Both the position numbers and the translations under genes were made by a program. Shown piece by piece: positions 8,490-19,094 of a DNA stretch of 64,000 nucleotides. The number at the start of each line of letters is the position of its first letter. Within the stretch, counting starts at the first letter, position 1. The DNA lies in NCBI RefSeq assembly GCF_008830225.1, contig NZ_WAIE01000006.1, positions 124,001-188,000 on the forward strand, given 5' to 3'. This stretch comes from Pseudodesulfovibrio senegalensis (GTDB lineage: Bacteria; Desulfobacterota; Desulfovibrionia; Desulfovibrionales; Desulfovibrionaceae). Below the pieces are notes generated by a model. It made no database searches and was not told the origin of the DNA. It saw only the letters and a list, made by a program, of their open reading frames with translations.

Positions 8490-9538
8490 TCCCAATGGGC
8501 CACCACCCGGTTTCGACCGTTCTCCTTGGCGCGGTACAGGGCCTTGTCCGCGGCGCGCACAAGGTCGCCCGGACCCCAGCCCGGCTCCAGCTGGGCCACG
8601 CCGATGCTGACCGTGAAGGACAGCGGTGTGGGAGGGGCATCCTTTTCCCGGCGCATCGGAACCGTGTGGCGTTCCACGTCCAGCCGGATGGCCTCGGCCT
8701 TGATGTTGGCGGTTTCCCTGTCAATGCCATGCACCAGCACCACCAGCTCCTCCCCGCCGTAGCGGGCCGCGAATCCGTTGTACTGGATGGCCTGCGAATT
8801 GACGATGCGTCCCAGGGTCCTGAGCACCTCGTCGCCGGCCTGGTGCCCCCATTCGTCGTTGACGCGTTTAAACTTGTCCACGTCGATCATCATCAGCGTG
8901 GGCGGCGGGTCCTGGTCGTGGCCGGTGCGCGCCGCCGAGATCAGGGTGGCGTCGAATGCCCGGCGGTTGTAAAGCTCGGTGAGCAAGGGGTCGAAGGTGG
9001 CCGTGCGCTGCAACTCCGTGGCAAAGCTTTCCCATTCCCGGGTTTCTTCCCGGAATTCAGCCACCAGTTCCTTGAACATTTGCCGCACGCGGGAAACGAT
9101 GACCGAACGGTCTTCGGATTCGCGGATCACGCCCACGGTCTTGTCTTCGAATTTCGTGAGCGATGTCTGCTGCATCTCCTGCGTGCCGCGGATCATGTTG
9201 ATGAGGGAATTCATTTCCCCGAGCAGGGCGGCTGCCGAGCGTTTTTCCTCGGCCAGGGCGGTTTCCAGCTCCAGTGTGGCCGCGTTGTGCATGACGAACA
9301 CTTCGATTTTTTCCACCACGCGCTCGTATTGCTCGGCAGAGAGATCTTTGGTGCCCAGGACCGCGAAGACCTCCTGCTGGAGGTCGGCCTTGCGTTTGTC
9401 CGTGAAGATGGAAAGGTCCCGTATCAGGTTGCGGACGAACAGGACCACGGCCACCCACTCCAGTTCCGAGGTGATGTTGAATTCCTGGAGCAGTGCGTGC
9501 AGTTCTTCGAGGTATTCCGGGCTATTGTCCGTGCTCAT
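8486..9538 (-). CDS. Diguanylate cyclase (GGDEF domain)
   Basis: A 350-residue soluble protein starting at an ATG preceded by GGAG; a longer frame to 9592 has no such site. The first 180 residues are helical, probably a coiled-coil sensory/dimerisation region. The C-terminal 165 residues are a GGDEF domain with 'FDPLLTELYNRRAF', 'MMIDVDKFKRVND' and the active loop as 'RYGGEEL' (GGEEL at about 261-265), so the Mg and GTP residues are intact. There is no RxxD inhibitory site just before the loop. It makes c-di-GMP from GTP. Its stop overlaps the start of the membrane-anchored ABC_sub_bind gene, so the two form an operon and probably a signalling pair. Confidence 0.92.
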   Translation of the reverse strand: MSTDNSPEYLEELHALLQEFNITSELEWVAVVLFVRNLIRDLSIFTDKRKADLQQEVFAVLGTKDLSAEQYERVVEKIEVFVMHNAATLELETALAEEKRSAAALLGEMNSLINMIRGTQEMQQTSLTKFEDKTVGVIRESEDRSVIVSRVRQMFKELVAEFREETREWESFATELQRTATFDPLLTELYNRRAFDATLISAARTGHDQDPPPTLMMIDVDKFKRVNDEWGHQAGDEVLRTLGRIVNSQAIQYNGFAARYGGEELVVLVHGIDRETANIKAEAIRLDVERHTVPMRREKDAPPTPLSFTVSIGVAQLEPGWGPGDLVRAADKALYRAKENGRNRVVAHWE

Positions 9539-9665
9539 TGTCTCCTGCCTGTTGCATGCGTTCGGGAGCTGGTCGTACGGTCTGAAAAACATAGCCCATG
9601 ATCAATGCAACGGGCAAAGCATAAATTCCGGGATGTAGGGGAATGCGGGGAGGGGCTGTGGAAAC

Positions 9666-10628
9666 TCAGAGCATGTTGGCGCCGCCCAGCACGGCCACCA
9701 GGCGTTTGAAAACATCCATGTCCAGTTCCTTGTGCATCTTGTGGCGCATGAGCTTGAGCGCCTCGTAGGGAGCCATGGCGTCCGCATAGGGGCGGGCCGA
9801 GGTCAGGGCATCATAGATGTCGGCTATGGCTATGGCGCGGACGGGCAGGGGGATGTCGTCGCCGCGCAGCCCCGCGGGGTATCCGCTGCCGTCCATCTTT
9901 TCATGATGGAAGAGGATGCAGTTGATGGTGTTCTGGCTCAGGGGCAGCAGCGAACAGATGGAAACCCCGTGCATGGGGTGGGACTCGATGATTTCGCGTT
10001 CCCCCAGGGTCAGTGCGCCGCGTTTGTTGAGAATGTTTTTCGGGATCTTGGTCTTTCCCAGATCGTGCAGGATGGCGCCCAGGCCGCACTCGAAGATTTC
10101 GGGTTCGTCCAGATCATAGGTGTTGAGGATGGCCACCAGAAAGATGAATACATGGATGCAGTGCGTATAGGTCTTGTAGTCGTGGGAAATGAAGGGCCCG
10201 AGCGTGGAAAGGGAGTGGCCGGAAGAGAGAAAGCGGATGCTGTTTTCGACAACGGCGCTGACCCTGTTGAAATAGGCGGAACTGAGCGCGCCGGGCAGCT
10301 TGTTGCTGAAGACGCTTTGCACCACGCTGGAGGACGCCTCGTAAAAGACCCTGGAGCGGTCTTCCAGGGGCAGGGCCTCGTTGGTGAGGATGGAGCCGAG
10401 GTTTTCCTCGATGTATTTTTCGTAGTGGGGTTTGTCTTCGCTTTGGACGTATATTTCCTTGACGCCGTTGTTGTAGAGCGTCTGCCGGTGTTTTTCGGTG
10501 AACGTCTGGCCGGAGCGCGTGTACAGGACGAAGTCGTTCCCCTGCCAGAGGTAGACCGAAAAGCTCCCCATAGCGTTGGGGAACAGCATCATGGGCGATA
10601 TGGGAAAATACGAAACCGGACGAGACAT
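9666..10628 (-). CDS. HD-GYP domain c-di-GMP phosphodiesterase
   Basis: About 320 residues. The C-terminal half has the complete HD-GYP set: an H in 'YTHCIHVF', 'ILHDLGKTKIP' (HD pair), 'SHPMHGV' and 'HHEKMDGSGYPAGL'. In the family this linearises or fully hydrolyses c-di-GMP. The N-terminal 130 residues ('VSYFPISPMMLFP', 'DFVLYTRSGQTFTEKH') are of the DUF3391-like kind often preceding HD-GYP, but I cannot assign them firmly. The start is uncertain: the ATG at 10628 (MSRPVSYF) was chosen, with 10646 and 10664 also in frame and none having a clear Shine-Dalgarno site. It lies directly upstream of the cyclase gene, so opposing c-di-GMP enzymes are adjacent. Confidence 0.9.
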   Translation of the reverse strand: MSRPVSYFPISPMMLFPNAMGSFSVYLWQGNDFVLYTRSGQTFTEKHRQTLYNNGVKEIYVQSEDKPHYEKYIEENLGSILTNEALPLEDRSRVFYEASSSVVQSVFSNKLPGALSSAYFNRVSAVVENSIRFLSSGHSLSTLGPFISHDYKTYTHCIHVFIFLVAILNTYDLDEPEIFECGLGAILHDLGKTKIPKNILNKRGALTLGEREIIESHPMHGVSICSLLPLSQNTINCILFHHEKMDGSGYPAGLRGDDIPLPVRAIAIADIYDALTSARPYADAMAPYEALKLMRHKMHKELDMDVFKRLVAVLGGANML

Positions 10629-10751
10629 TGCCGTGCTTGGTTCCATGCAGGAGCCATAGTACAAAAGAATTGGAATTGCCAGCGCTAAAGGCGTTGATCT
10701 GCCCTTTTTGCGTAATTGTTGCCAAGTCTAATTGACAACGCTGGTAATTTT

Positions 10752-11561
10752 CTATTTTTTCAACATTTTTTCCACAGCCGGTCCGTCCGGTATGGTCCCG
10801 GCGGCAAACGGGTCTGCCCACGGTTCACCATCAAGCAGGGCCCGGGCCCAGTCCGCAACTTTTTCCGGAAAGAAATCCGGATTGTTGCGCACCACGTTCG
10901 CCTTGGCCTGGCCGTCGTTGGCCGGGGCGGTCAGCGAGAGGTTTTCGCCATGAATCATGTGGGCATAGTAGGTGGCATCCACGCGATAGAGCCCGAAGTC
11001 GTTCACTGCGGCCTGTATGCAGAAATCCCATTTGTAATACGCGGTGTTGGCGCGGTATCCGTCCGAGGCTTCGAAAACCTCCCTGCGCATGAGCGGGGCC
11101 GGAGCCGTTATGTTGCGCCGGGCCAGTTCCCCGGCACTGTACCCGGGCAGTTCCATGCGTCGGCAATCTCCGGCCTCGGAGCGGATGAAGTGCGTATAGG
11201 CCAGCCCGGTGCGCGGTTGTTCTTCCAGCGTGGCCACGCATGCGGCCAGCCATTCGGGCGAGGGCAGGTCGTCCGGGTCCAGACACACGGCATACGGGGC
11301 CGAGGCCGCTTCAAGGCCTGCGTTGCATACCCGGGCCGGATCGCCCGTGTGCTCAAGCTCCACCACGCGGAATCCGGCGCTGGGCAGTTCGTCCAGATGG
11401 CAGAGCATGGCCATGGATTCGTCGGTGCTGCCGTCGTCCGCAACGATGATTTCGCACACGTCGATGCCGATGGTCTGGTTGGTCAGGCTCAGGGCCAGCC
11501 GGGGCAGGAAGCGTCCGTAGTTGTAGTTGGGAATGACAATGGATACGCGGGTTCGGCTCAT
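10752..11561 (-). CDS. Family 2 glycosyltransferase
   Basis: A 269-residue GT-A fold enzyme: 'VSIVIPNYNYGRFL' at the N-terminus, 'EIIVADDGSTDES' (nucleotide-binding DDGS) near residue 50, and 'CLDPDDLPSPEW' as the DxD-like motif near 95. It transfers a sugar from a nucleotide-sugar donor, acceptor unknown. It begins 5 bases after the stop of the large hybrid kinase, or overlaps it by GTGA if the GTG at 11570 is used, so it is translated with the kinase. A glycosyltransferase directly behind a kinase may point to envelope polysaccharide control, but that is inference. Confidence 0.88.
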   Translation of the reverse strand: MSRTRVSIVIPNYNYGRFLPRLALSLTNQTIGIDVCEIIVADDGSTDESMAMLCHLDELPSAGFRVVELEHTGDPARVCNAGLEAASAPYAVCLDPDDLPSPEWLAACVATLEEQPRTGLAYTHFIRSEAGDCRRMELPGYSAGELARRNITAPAPLMRREVFEASDGYRANTAYYKWDFCIQAAVNDFGLYRVDATYYAHMIHGENLSLTAPANDGQAKANVVRNNPDFFPEKVADWARALLDGEPWADPFAAGTIPDGPAVEKMLKK

Positions 11562-11566
11562 GGTGG

Positions 11567-14500
11567 TCACGCCTCGGGAAAGAGTTGATGAAGAACGGTT
11601 TGAACTTCTTCTATTTCAATGGGTTTGGCAATATATTCGTCCATGCCTGCGGCCAGGAACTGTTCTCTGTTGCCGCGCATGGCGTGGGCGGTCATGGCCA
11701 CGATGGGCAGTTCCGGGTCCGCAACCATGCCGGAAGTGGCGTTGCGGATGCGGCGGGTGGCTTCTATGCCGTCCATGCCCGGCATCTGCACGTCCATGAA
11801 GATGGCATCGAATGACCGTTTTTGCAGCAGGTTCAGGGCTTCTTCGCCGTTGCGGGCGGTTTCGGCAACATGGCCGAGCTTGCCGAACATGCGGGCCGCG
11901 AACAGGCGGTTGATGCGGTTGTCCTCCACCACGAGGATGTGCAGGCCGCGGCGCCCGTTTCCGGAGACGTCTGCTGATTCTGGGGCCGGGCAGACGTTCT
12001 CGCGGTCAAAGGGGATGGAGAGATAGATATCCGTGCCCTTGCCCAGTTCGCTGACCATGGACATGGACCCGCCGAGCAGGCCGATGAGTCGCTTGACGAT
12101 GCCCAGTCCCAGCCCGGTTCCCTGATGGCGGCGCATGGACGAGCCGTCCACCTGCGTGAACGGCTCGAAAATATGGTCGAGTTTTTCCGCGGGAATGCCG
12201 ATGCCCGTATCCGAGACCACGAACAGCAGCCGTGCCTTTTCCGGGCCGGAACCCGTGTGCTGCAGGGAGACGCTGACCGTGATGGATCCGTACTCCGTGA
12301 ATTTCATGGCGTTGCCCACCAGATTGAAGAGAATCTGGCGCAGTCGGCCCTTGCCGCCCATGAGCGGGGCCGGAATGTCCGGCGTTGTAACGCAGGAAAG
12401 GGCCACGGCCTTGGCTTCGGCCTGGTCCCGGAAAGTCTGCAGCACGTCTTCCACCACATTGTAGACGTTGAACCGCTCCCGGATCACGTCCAGCTTGCCC
12501 GCCTCGATCTTGGAAAAGTCCAGAATATCGTTGATGATGGAGAGCAGGCTGCGGCCCGACGCCAGCGCGGTCTGCACGTAGTCCTTCTGCTCTTCGTCCA
12601 GTTCGGTGGTCTGGCAGAGCTGCAGCATGCCCAGCACTCCGTTGAGGGGGGTGCGGATCTCATGGCTCATGTTGGCCAGGAATTCGCTCTTGGTTTCGTT
12701 GGCGGCCTCGGCCAGCGCCTTGGCCTCGCGAAGCGCCTGTTCGTTCATCTTGCGTTCGATGGCCAGCGCGGTCTGTTCGGAAACGGCCATGAGCAGGTCG
12801 ATGTCGCCGACAGTGTAATGGCGCGGGTTCTCGTAGTGCTGCACGGCCATGACCCCGATGGCCTTGCCGCCCACGTTCAGGGGCACGCCCAGCCACGCCC
12901 GGGACGGCACGCCGAGGATGTTTTTTTCGGCCACGTTGTACATGCGCATGAATTCCTTGCGCGTCATGTATATGGGGCCCTGTTCGTTGTTGTGGTCCGT
13001 TGTTTCTGGATGTTTTTCCGCGGTAACGAACAGGGGGCGCCCCGTGCGGATGACGTGGGCGGACATGCTGGCCGCTTTCTTGTCGTTCATGTCGAAGGTA
13101 CTGCCCTGACACGGGTCGTATTTGTCCCTGAAATATTCGAACACCAGCGTGTTGCGGTCCGGGCTGAGCAGGGCGATGAAGAAGTTGCTCGCGTCCATGT
13201 GCTGGTTCAGGGCGTCGTTGATGCGCCGGAACAGGGCGTTCAGGTCCGTGGTCAGGCTCACGGCGTTGGAAATCTGGTAGAGCAGCTCGGCCACGGACTG
13301 GTTGTAGCGGCGTTCGGTGATGTCGATGTAGGCCCAGATGATTCCCTGGCTCATGTCCCGGTTGTCCACGGGCTTTGCGTAGAAACTGCACCAGAACTGG
13401 GTGCCGTCCTTGTGCACGAAGGACCGTTCAATGGAATACTGGCCGGTTTCGGCAATGGATTTGCGGCATTCGCGGCGGTAGCGTCCGTATTCCTCCTCGC
13501 CCGTGAACAGATAGGAAATCCGTTTGCCCAGCAGGGCTTCGGGAGCGAACCCGAACACCTCGGCGCCCCGGTCGTTGATGCGCACGATGCGGCCGGATTT
13601 GGTCATGGCTATGCCGATGACCGTGTTCTGGTACAATGCTTCCATTTCGTCGAGGGTTTCGCGCAATTTGCGCTCGGCGGCCTTGCGGTCGGATATGTCG
13701 CGGATGATGGCCGCATAGCCTGCCGGGGGGCCGCCCGGCCGTTTGGGCATGATGGAAATGGAAATTTCGGCCACGATATTGTGGGTTTTGTCCGGATAGA
13801 ATTCCCATTCACCGATCCATGACCCCGTGCGTTCCAGAAACGGGGTGCTGGACTGGAGGAACCGTTCATGCTGGTCGTGGCTCATGCCCAGAACACGAAT
13901 ATCCTGTCCCACAGCCTGTTGCAGCGTGAGGCGAAAGACTTCCTGCGCTGCCGGGTTCAGGTCCGTGATGGTCATGTCCGGGTCAAAGAGCACGATGGGG
14001 TCGATGGAGTTGCTGAATATGGCCCGGAAGTGTTCGCGGCTTTCCACGATGCGGGCATGGGCAAGGGCCTCCTCGGTGATGTCGCGTGAAACAACCACAA
14101 CGTGGGTGGTTGTTCCGGAGGCGGTCTTGTAGGGGTAGAGCCGGACCTCGAAGTAGCGTTCCTCCTGACTGAAAAACGGGATCCACGCCCGGTAGGAAAC
14201 TTCCCTTCCGTTGGTGAAGCAGTCTTCCAGATGCCGCCGGATGGAGGTGTTGAAAAGTTCTTCGCCCCATATTTCGGCAACGGTACGGCCCAGTATCTCT
14301 GCCGCTGTGCCGCCGTATCGTTCAACATAGGCACGGTTCACGGCCACATATTCGTAGTCCCTGTTCACCAGTGTCATGTGGTCCTGAGCCGCGTTGGCAA
14401 TGAACTCGTAGCGGCTGAGCGTGTCCACGAGCCGTTTGTGCTCGGTCACATCCATGAACGAGGTGAACGACGCGGTCTTGCCTTCGTATTCGATGAGCAG

Positions 14501-15685
14501 GGTGGACGCCTGCACCCATATTTTTCGGCCTTTCGCGCTTTGCAGCAGGAGGCGAAGGTTGGAAAGCGCCTTGTTCTTTTGCAGGGTTTGGCTGATCGCA
14601 GTTACTTCTTTGGGGTCCACAATGAAGTCGGATGTTTTTTTGCCTTCAAGATTCTGGGCATCCACGGCCCGGCAACAGGCCTGATTGGCAAAGAGAATGC
14701 GGTGTGTTTCCAGTTCGGAGATGATGACGGGCAGGGGCGAGAGGTCGAGCAGGTTTCTGAGCCAGTGTTCGCTTTCGCGCAGTTGCTGTTCCACGCGCTT
14801 TATGCCGGTGATGTCGGTCATGACGCCCACGATGCCTTCGGGCGCGTCTTTTGGGCCGTAGGTGGCCTTGCGGACCAGCATGTGCTCGGCAGAGCTGGTC
14901 GTGGTCTCCATGGTGTGCTCGTATTCCTGAATGGTGTGGTTTTCCAGCAGCCATTTGTCCTTGTCGGAAAAAAGTGTGGCCGTGGCGTGGTCGAACACGT
15001 CAAAGGCCGTGCAGCCCAGCAATTGTGCGCGGCTGACGCCGGAGATTTCCTCGAAACGTTTGTTGCACCCGGTATAGCGGCCATCGACGGTTTTCATGAA
15101 CACCGGGTGGGGCAGGACGTCGATGATGGTTTGCAGGTATTCAAGCTGTTCGCGCTGGGCCTTTTCCGCTTTTTTGCGTTCCCGGATTTCCCGCTTGAGC
15201 TGTTTGTTGGTGCGGGTCAGCCTGTCTGCCCGGTCTTCGGCAAGCTGACGGAGCTCGTCATGTTGCCGCTGGGTTTCGCGCAGCCGCGCAACCCGGTCAA
15301 GGCCCTTGTCCAGGGCCTGGGCAATATCTTCGCGCACGGTTTCGCTTTTTATGATGTAGTCCCATGCGCCCAGCCGCATGGCCGAAATGGCATCCTCGAG
15401 GGAGCCTTCGCCGGAAAGCACGATCAGGGCCACGTCCGGGGCTTCGTTGGCAATGGCTTCCACCACGTGGATGCCGTCCAGCCCGGGCATGCGCAGATCC
15501 ACCAGCACCGCGTCCGGCTGTTCGTTGCGAAACAGTTCGAGTCCGGGGCTGCCGTCGTTTGCGGTCAGGGCTTCGTATCCCAGCCCCTGCAGCAGCAGGC
15601 TGACCAGCGTGGTGTAGCGTTCGTCGTCGTCAATGACGAGTATGCGTGCCGGGCTTATGGCCGTTTTTCGCTTGTTGTTGCCCAT
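11567..15685 (-). CDS. Multi-PAS hybrid sensor histidine kinase with receivers at both ends
   Basis: A 1372-residue soluble kinase. Order: receiver domain (about 13-130; phospho-acceptor D63 in 'LVDLRMPG'), coiled coil, five PAS/PAC units (about 185-805), a GAF domain (about 815-985; '[16 protein letters not shown]', '[18 protein letters not shown]'), HisKA with '[13 protein letters not shown]', HATPase_c ('LVGNAMKF', 'DTGIGIP', 'GTGLGLGI') and a C-terminal receiver with '[12 protein letters not shown]'. No membrane helix, so it senses cytoplasmic signals or receives phosphate through its first receiver. The ATG at 15685 has no strong ribosome-binding site. It is followed within 5 bases by the glycosyltransferase gene. 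No separate output regulator is adjacent. Confidence 0.93.
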   Translation of the reverse strand: MGNNKRKTAISPARILVIDDDERYTTLVSLLLQGLGYEALTANDGSPGLELFRNEQPDAVLVDLRMPGLDGIHVVEAIANEAPDVALIVLSGEGSLEDAISAMRLGAWDYIIKSETVREDIAQALDKGLDRVARLRETQRQHDELRQLAEDRADRLTRTNKQLKREIRERKKAEKAQREQLEYLQTIIDVLPHPVFMKTVDGRYTGCNKRFEEISGVSRAQLLGCTAFDVFDHATATLFSDKDKWLLENHTIQEYEHTMETTTSSAEHMLVRKATYGPKDAPEGIVGVMTDITGIKRVEQQLRESEHWLRNLLDLSPLPVIISELETHRILFANQACCRAVDAQNLEGKKTSDFIVDPKEVTAISQTLQKNKALSNLRLLLQSAKGRKIWVQASTLLIEYEGKTASFTSFMDVTEHKRLVDTLSRYEFIANAAQDHMTLVNRDYEYVAVNRAYVERYGGTAAEILGRTVAEIWGEELFNTSIRRHLEDCFTNGREVSYRAWIPFFSQEERYFEVRLYPYKTASGTTTHVVVVSRDITEEALAHARIVESREHFRAIFSNSIDPIVLFDPDMTITDLNPAAQEVFRLTLQQAVGQDIRVLGMSHDQHERFLQSSTPFLERTGSWIGEWEFYPDKTHNIVAEISISIMPKRPGGPPAGYAAIIRDISDRKAAERKLRETLDEMEALYQNTVIGIAMTKSGRIVRINDRGAEVFGFAPEALLGKRISYLFTGEEEYGRYRRECRKSIAETGQYSIERSFVHKDGTQFWCSFYAKPVDNRDMSQGIIWAYIDITERRYNQSVAELLYQISNAVSLTTDLNALFRRINDALNQHMDASNFFIALLSPDRNTLVFEYFRDKYDPCQGSTFDMNDKKAASMSAHVIRTGRPLFVTAEKHPETTDHNNEQGPIYMTRKEFMRMYNVAEKNILGVPSRAWLGVPLNVGGKAIGVMAVQHYENPRHYTVGDIDLLMAVSEQTALAIERKMNEQALREAKALAEAANETKSEFLANMSHEIRTPLNGVLGMLQLCQTTELDEEQKDYVQTALASGRSLLSIINDILDFSKIEAGKLDVIRERFNVYNVVEDVLQTFRDQAEAKAVALSCVTTPDIPAPLMGGKGRLRQILFNLVGNAMKFTEYGSITVSVSLQHTGSGPEKARLLFVVSDTGIGIPAEKLDHIFEPFTQVDGSSMRRHQGTGLGLGIVKRLIGLLGGSMSMVSELGKGTDIYLSIPFDRENVCPAPESADVSGNGRRGLHILVVEDNRINRLFAARMFGKLGHVAETARNGEEALNLLQKRSFDAIFMDVQMPGMDGIEATRRIRNATSGMVADPELPIVAMTAHAMRGNREQFLAAGMDEYIAKPIEIEEVQTVLHQLFPEA

Positions 15686-15825
15686 GACGGGTGTTTAGCA
15701 CGTATCGCTGACAATATCATGTGTCATGTTGGGCCTTTTCCAGCTAACGCGCTTGTGTTGTCCCTGTTTGCCATGTATCTGCATGAGGGCGCCCCGCCCG
15801 CACCACAACCGCCTGGAGAGAGTGT

Positions 15826-16590
15826 ATGAAACGCCTGCTGCTGATTGTCCTGACACTGTTGCTGGGTACAGGCTCCGCCCTGGCCTCCGAACAGCTCAGG
15901 GTCTTGTCCGACCGCGATTTCGCCCCGTATTCCATGATTCAGAACGGCAAGCCCTCGGGTATCGACGTGGAGGTCTTTGCCGAAGCGTGCAAGCGGGCCG
16001 GCGTGGACTATTCCCTGCAGCTTGTGGAATGGGAGGATTTGGTGAAGCGGTTGCATACGGGACAGTGTCACGCTGCGTTTTCCCTGTTCCGCACTCCGGA
16101 GCGCGAAAAGGACGTGCTTTTCGTGGACCGGGCCGTGATGCACTACAGCGACTACGGCCTGTTCACGCGCGTGGGCAGCGGGCTGGCCTTTGATTCATGG
16201 GACGACCTGCGCGGCAAGCGCATCGGCTCCATCGGCGGGTTCGCCATGAGCGACGGGTTTCAGCAGGCAGCGAAAAACGGAATTTTCACCTCCAGGGCCT
16301 ATGTGGACGAGGCGTCGTGCGTGGGCGGGCTGCTCAAGGGTGAGATCGACGGTTTCGTGGGGCAGCTGGACACCACCCATTACCAGCTCAACCGTATGGG
16401 CATGACCAATACCGTGGTCTATCTGCCCAAGCTCGTGCGCAGTCGCAGGCCGGCCTATATCGGTTTTTCCCGCGCGGCATTGTCCGAGAGGCTGGAGGGT
16501 GTGGCCGCACGTCTGGGCAAGGCCTTGCAGTCCATGTACCGAGACGGAACCTACAATTCCATAGCGCGCCGGTATCTCTTTCGATTTTAG
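15826..16590 (+). CDS. Periplasmic solute-binding protein, family 3 (orphan)
   Basis: A 254-residue protein with a signal peptide ('LLLIVLTLLLGTGSALA') and the SBP_bac_3 fold ('LRVLSDRDFAPYSMIQNGKPSGIDVEVFAEA', shortened here, and 'LRGKRIGSIGGF'). The family binds polar amino acids or related small molecules. No transporter genes flank it. Instead it lies between two histidine kinase genes that face the other strand, converging with the second one 18 bases downstream. A sensory accessory role is therefore possible. A GGAGAG site precedes the ATG. Confidence 0.85.
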   Translation: MKRLLLIVLTLLLGTGSALASEQLRVLSDRDFAPYSMIQNGKPSGIDVEVFAEACKRAGVDYSLQLVEWEDLVKRLHTGQCHAAFSLFRTPEREKDVLFVDRAVMHYSDYGLFTRVGSGLAFDSWDDLRGKRIGSIGGFAMSDGFQQAAKNGIFTSRAYVDEASCVGGLLKGEIDGFVGQLDTTHYQLNRMGMTNTVVYLPKLVRSRRPAYIGFSRAALSERLEGVAARLGKALQSMYRDGTYNSIARRYLFRF

Positions 16591-16608
16591 GCGGAAAGGG
16601 GAGCCCGC

Positions 16609-17868
16609 TCAGCTGCGGGCCGTGGGCAGGGAGAAGGTGAAGGTGCTGCCTTTGCCGGGTTCGCTTTCCACCCAGATGCGGCCGCCGTGGGCCGCAATGA
16701 TGTGACGGCAGATGGCCAGCCCCAGTCCGGTGCCCTTGTTGCTTCCTTTTCGGGCTGCATTCGCCTGGGTGAATTTGTCGAAAACCGCATCCTGCATGTC
16801 CGGTTCGATGCCGGGTCCCGAATCTTCCACACTGATCAGCACGTATGTTCCGGCCGTTTGCGCCCGCACATGAACCGTGCTGCCCGCTTCGGAAAACTTG
16901 GCCGCATTGGAGAGCAGGTTCAGCAACACCTGCACCAGCCTGTCGGCATCTGCTGTAACCGGGGGCAGATTGTCCGCAATATGGGTCTGCAGCACGATGT
17001 CGGCGGCGTCAAAGATCCCCTGTGCCGCGTTCATGGCCTGTTCGATTACCGGAACAATGGAATCGGTGCGCATGGTGTATTCAATGCGTTCGGCCTCATG
17101 CTTGCTCAGGTCCAGCGTGTCGTTGATCAGCGTGGTCAGCCTGTTGCCTTCCTGCATGATGATGTTCAGATTATCCAATATCTTGTGTTGGTCGCGGATG
17201 GTTTTTTCGTCCGGGTTGTGCATGTTCGGGAAGATGGTGCGGGCCAGCTTCTTGCGTATCAGTGACGTGAATCCGAGTATGGACGTCATGGGCGTGCGCA
17301 ACTCGTGGCTGATGAAGGATACGAATTCGTCCTTGGCCTGGTTGGCCTGTTTCAGGGCCTGCGTTCGTTGGCGAACGCGCGTTTCCAGCTCCATGCTGTG
17401 CCGCTTGGCTTCCTCCTCCGCCTGTTTGCGCTCCCGGATGTCGCGGGCCACGATGATGACGGGACCGTGTGCGTCTTCGGACGGAACGCGGATTTTCAGT
17501 TCCACGAGAACCGAGGCGTTACAGCCCGGCGGCTGGACCTCGGCTTCAAGGGTGGTGAACTCCCGTTTCCCTGCAAAAAGCGCGTCCGCGTGCTTGCGTA
17601 TGTGCGGCGGTAGCATGTCCGCGAAAACGGTTCCTGTCAGTTCTTCGGGGGTGCACCCCAGCATGGAGTGGGCGGCGCCGACCACGGTGCTGATGCGTCC
17701 CGTGTCGGTTTCAACGAACAGGATGGTGTCGTTGATGGTGTTCAGCAGCTCACGAAAATGCTCCAGTTCCTCAAGTCGTTGCCGCAACTCCGGATAATAG
17801 CTTTTGCTCAGCGAACGGTCGCCGAGACCCATGAGCCGGTTGCGTTGACTGTCTTTTTTGGGATCCAC
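16609..17868 (-). CDS. PAS-domain sensor histidine kinase
   Basis: A 419-residue soluble kinase: PAS domain (about 35-150, 'INDTILFVETDTGRIST'), HisKA with 'ISHELRTPMTSILGFTSL', and HATPase_c with 'LLSNAAKFSE', 'DSGPGIEP' and 'GTGLGLAI'. There is no receiver domain. The GTG at 17868 begins directly after the stop of the iron alcohol dehydrogenase gene; the frame stays open upstream to 18003 but that part overlaps the dehydrogenase, and an ATG at 17832 is another option. The tight junction with the dehydrogenase suggests co-transcription. Confidence 0.9.
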   Translation of the reverse strand: MDPKKDSQRNRLMGLGDRSLSKSYYPELRQRLEELEHFRELLNTINDTILFVETDTGRISTVVGAAHSMLGCTPEELTGTVFADMLPPHIRKHADALFAGKREFTTLEAEVQPPGCNASVLVELKIRVPSEDAHGPVIIVARDIRERKQAEEEAKRHSMELETRVRQRTQALKQANQAKDEFVSFISHELRTPMTSILGFTSLIRKKLARTIFPNMHNPDEKTIRDQHKILDNLNIIMQEGNRLTTLINDTLDLSKHEAERIEYTMRTDSIVPVIEQAMNAAQGIFDAADIVLQTHIADNLPPVTADADRLVQVLLNLLSNAAKFSEAGSTVHVRAQTAGTYVLISVEDSGPGIEPDMQDAVFDKFTQANAARKGSNKGTGLGLAICRHIIAAHGGRIWVESEPGKGSTFTFSLPTARS

Positions 17869-17869
17869 G

Positions 17870-19036
17870 TTATTGCGCTGCCTCAAGTATTGCCCTGATA
17901 TCGTTGGCACAGATTTCTTTGGGGTTGGTGAGCATGCAGGGGTCGAGCAGGGCGTGCTCCGCCAGCTTCTCGAAGTCTGCCGAGGAAACGCCGAGTTCGG
18001 CAAGCCCCTGTGTGACCCCGGCAGCCCGTTTGAGCGAGGCCACCGCGTCCAGCGTGGTCATCTTGCGCTTTTCGTATGACGATTCGTCATTCGTTTCAGC
18101 GCCCAGAAGCCTACCTATTTCGAAGTACTTGTCTGCGGCGTTGTCAAAATTGCAGGCCATGACGTGGTCCAGCAGCAGGGCGTTGCATTGGCCGTGGGGC
18201 AGGTCGAGGTAGCCGCCCAGGCTATGGGCCAAGGCATGGACAGCGCCGAGAATGGCGTTGGAAAAGGCCAGCCCCGCGTGGGTGCTTGCCAGAGCCATGC
18301 CCGCACGGGCCTCCATGTCGTCGGGCTTGTTTATGGCCCGGAGCAGGTGTTGGCCGACCAGTTGCACGGCTTTATGCGCATGCAGGTCGGTGAAGGGGGA
18401 GCCTGCATTGGAGACGTACGCCTCGATGGCATGGGTCAGCGCGTCCAGTCCGGTGTGGGCCGTGAGTTCGGGACTTTTGGTCGTGGTGGTTTCCGGGTCG
18501 ATCATGGAAACGTCCGGAATCATGGTTTTGCTGACAATGGCGATTTTGACCTTGCGTGCGGTGTCGCTGATGATGCTGAACTGGGAGACATCCGCTGCCG
18601 AGCCCGATGTGGTGGGGACGCAGATCAGGGGCGGGCCCGGGATTTCCACGTTGTCCGCACCCTCGAATTCCAGCACGTCGCGGTCGTTGGTGACCACAAT
18701 GCCGATGGCCTTGGCACAGTCCATGGGGCTGCCGCCGCCCACGGCCACAAGGGCGTCGCATCCGTTTTTTCGGAATGTTTCCGCGCCAGCCATGACCTGA
18801 TGGTCCCGGGGGTTGGGCAGAATGTCGCTGAAGAGCGTGTAGCCGACCCCGGCTTTTTTCAGGCTGCTCATGACGTCATGGGGCCACGGAAGCTCCATGA
18901 GGTGAGGGCCGGTTACCAGCAGCACATGGCGTAGCCCCAGATTGCGGGCATATTGCCCGGCAAGCATGCGGGCACCGTTGCCGAAGATGAACTCCGGGGC
19001 AACGAATTTTCTGAGCGAGGCTCCTGTCTCGGACAT
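17870..19036 (-). CDS. Iron-containing (type III) alcohol dehydrogenase
   Basis: A 388-residue enzyme with the NAD-binding 'GGGSPMDCAKA' at 100-110 and 'PTTSGSAADVS' at 141-151. The four metal ligands are present as D198, H202, H267 and H281 at the spacing of the family. It would oxidise alcohols or reduce aldehydes with NAD(H) in the cytoplasm. AAAGGAG lies 7 bases before the ATG. It is the first gene of a two-gene unit with the downstream PAS kinase. In sulfate reducers such enzymes feed electrons from ethanol and similar alcohols, but the exact substrate cannot be read from sequence. Confidence 0.93.
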   Translation of the reverse strand: MSETGASLRKFVAPEFIFGNGARMLAGQYARNLGLRHVLLVTGPHLMELPWPHDVMSSLKKAGVGYTLFSDILPNPRDHQVMAGAETFRKNGCDALVAVGGGSPMDCAKAIGIVVTNDRDVLEFEGADNVEIPGPPLICVPTTSGSAADVSQFSIISDTARKVKIAIVSKTMIPDVSMIDPETTTTKSPELTAHTGLDALTHAIEAYVSNAGSPFTDLHAHKAVQLVGQHLLRAINKPDDMEARAGMALASTHAGLAFSNAILGAVHALAHSLGGYLDLPHGQCNALLLDHVMACNFDNAADKYFEIGRLLGAETNDESSYEKRKMTTLDAVASLKRAAGVTQGLAELGVSSADFEKLAEHALLDPCMLTNPKEICANDIRAILEAAQ

Positions 19037-19094
19037 GGGTTGCTCCTTTGTCGTATTGTTACCCTAGTAAGCGACAATCGCAAAGTAAAACCCG

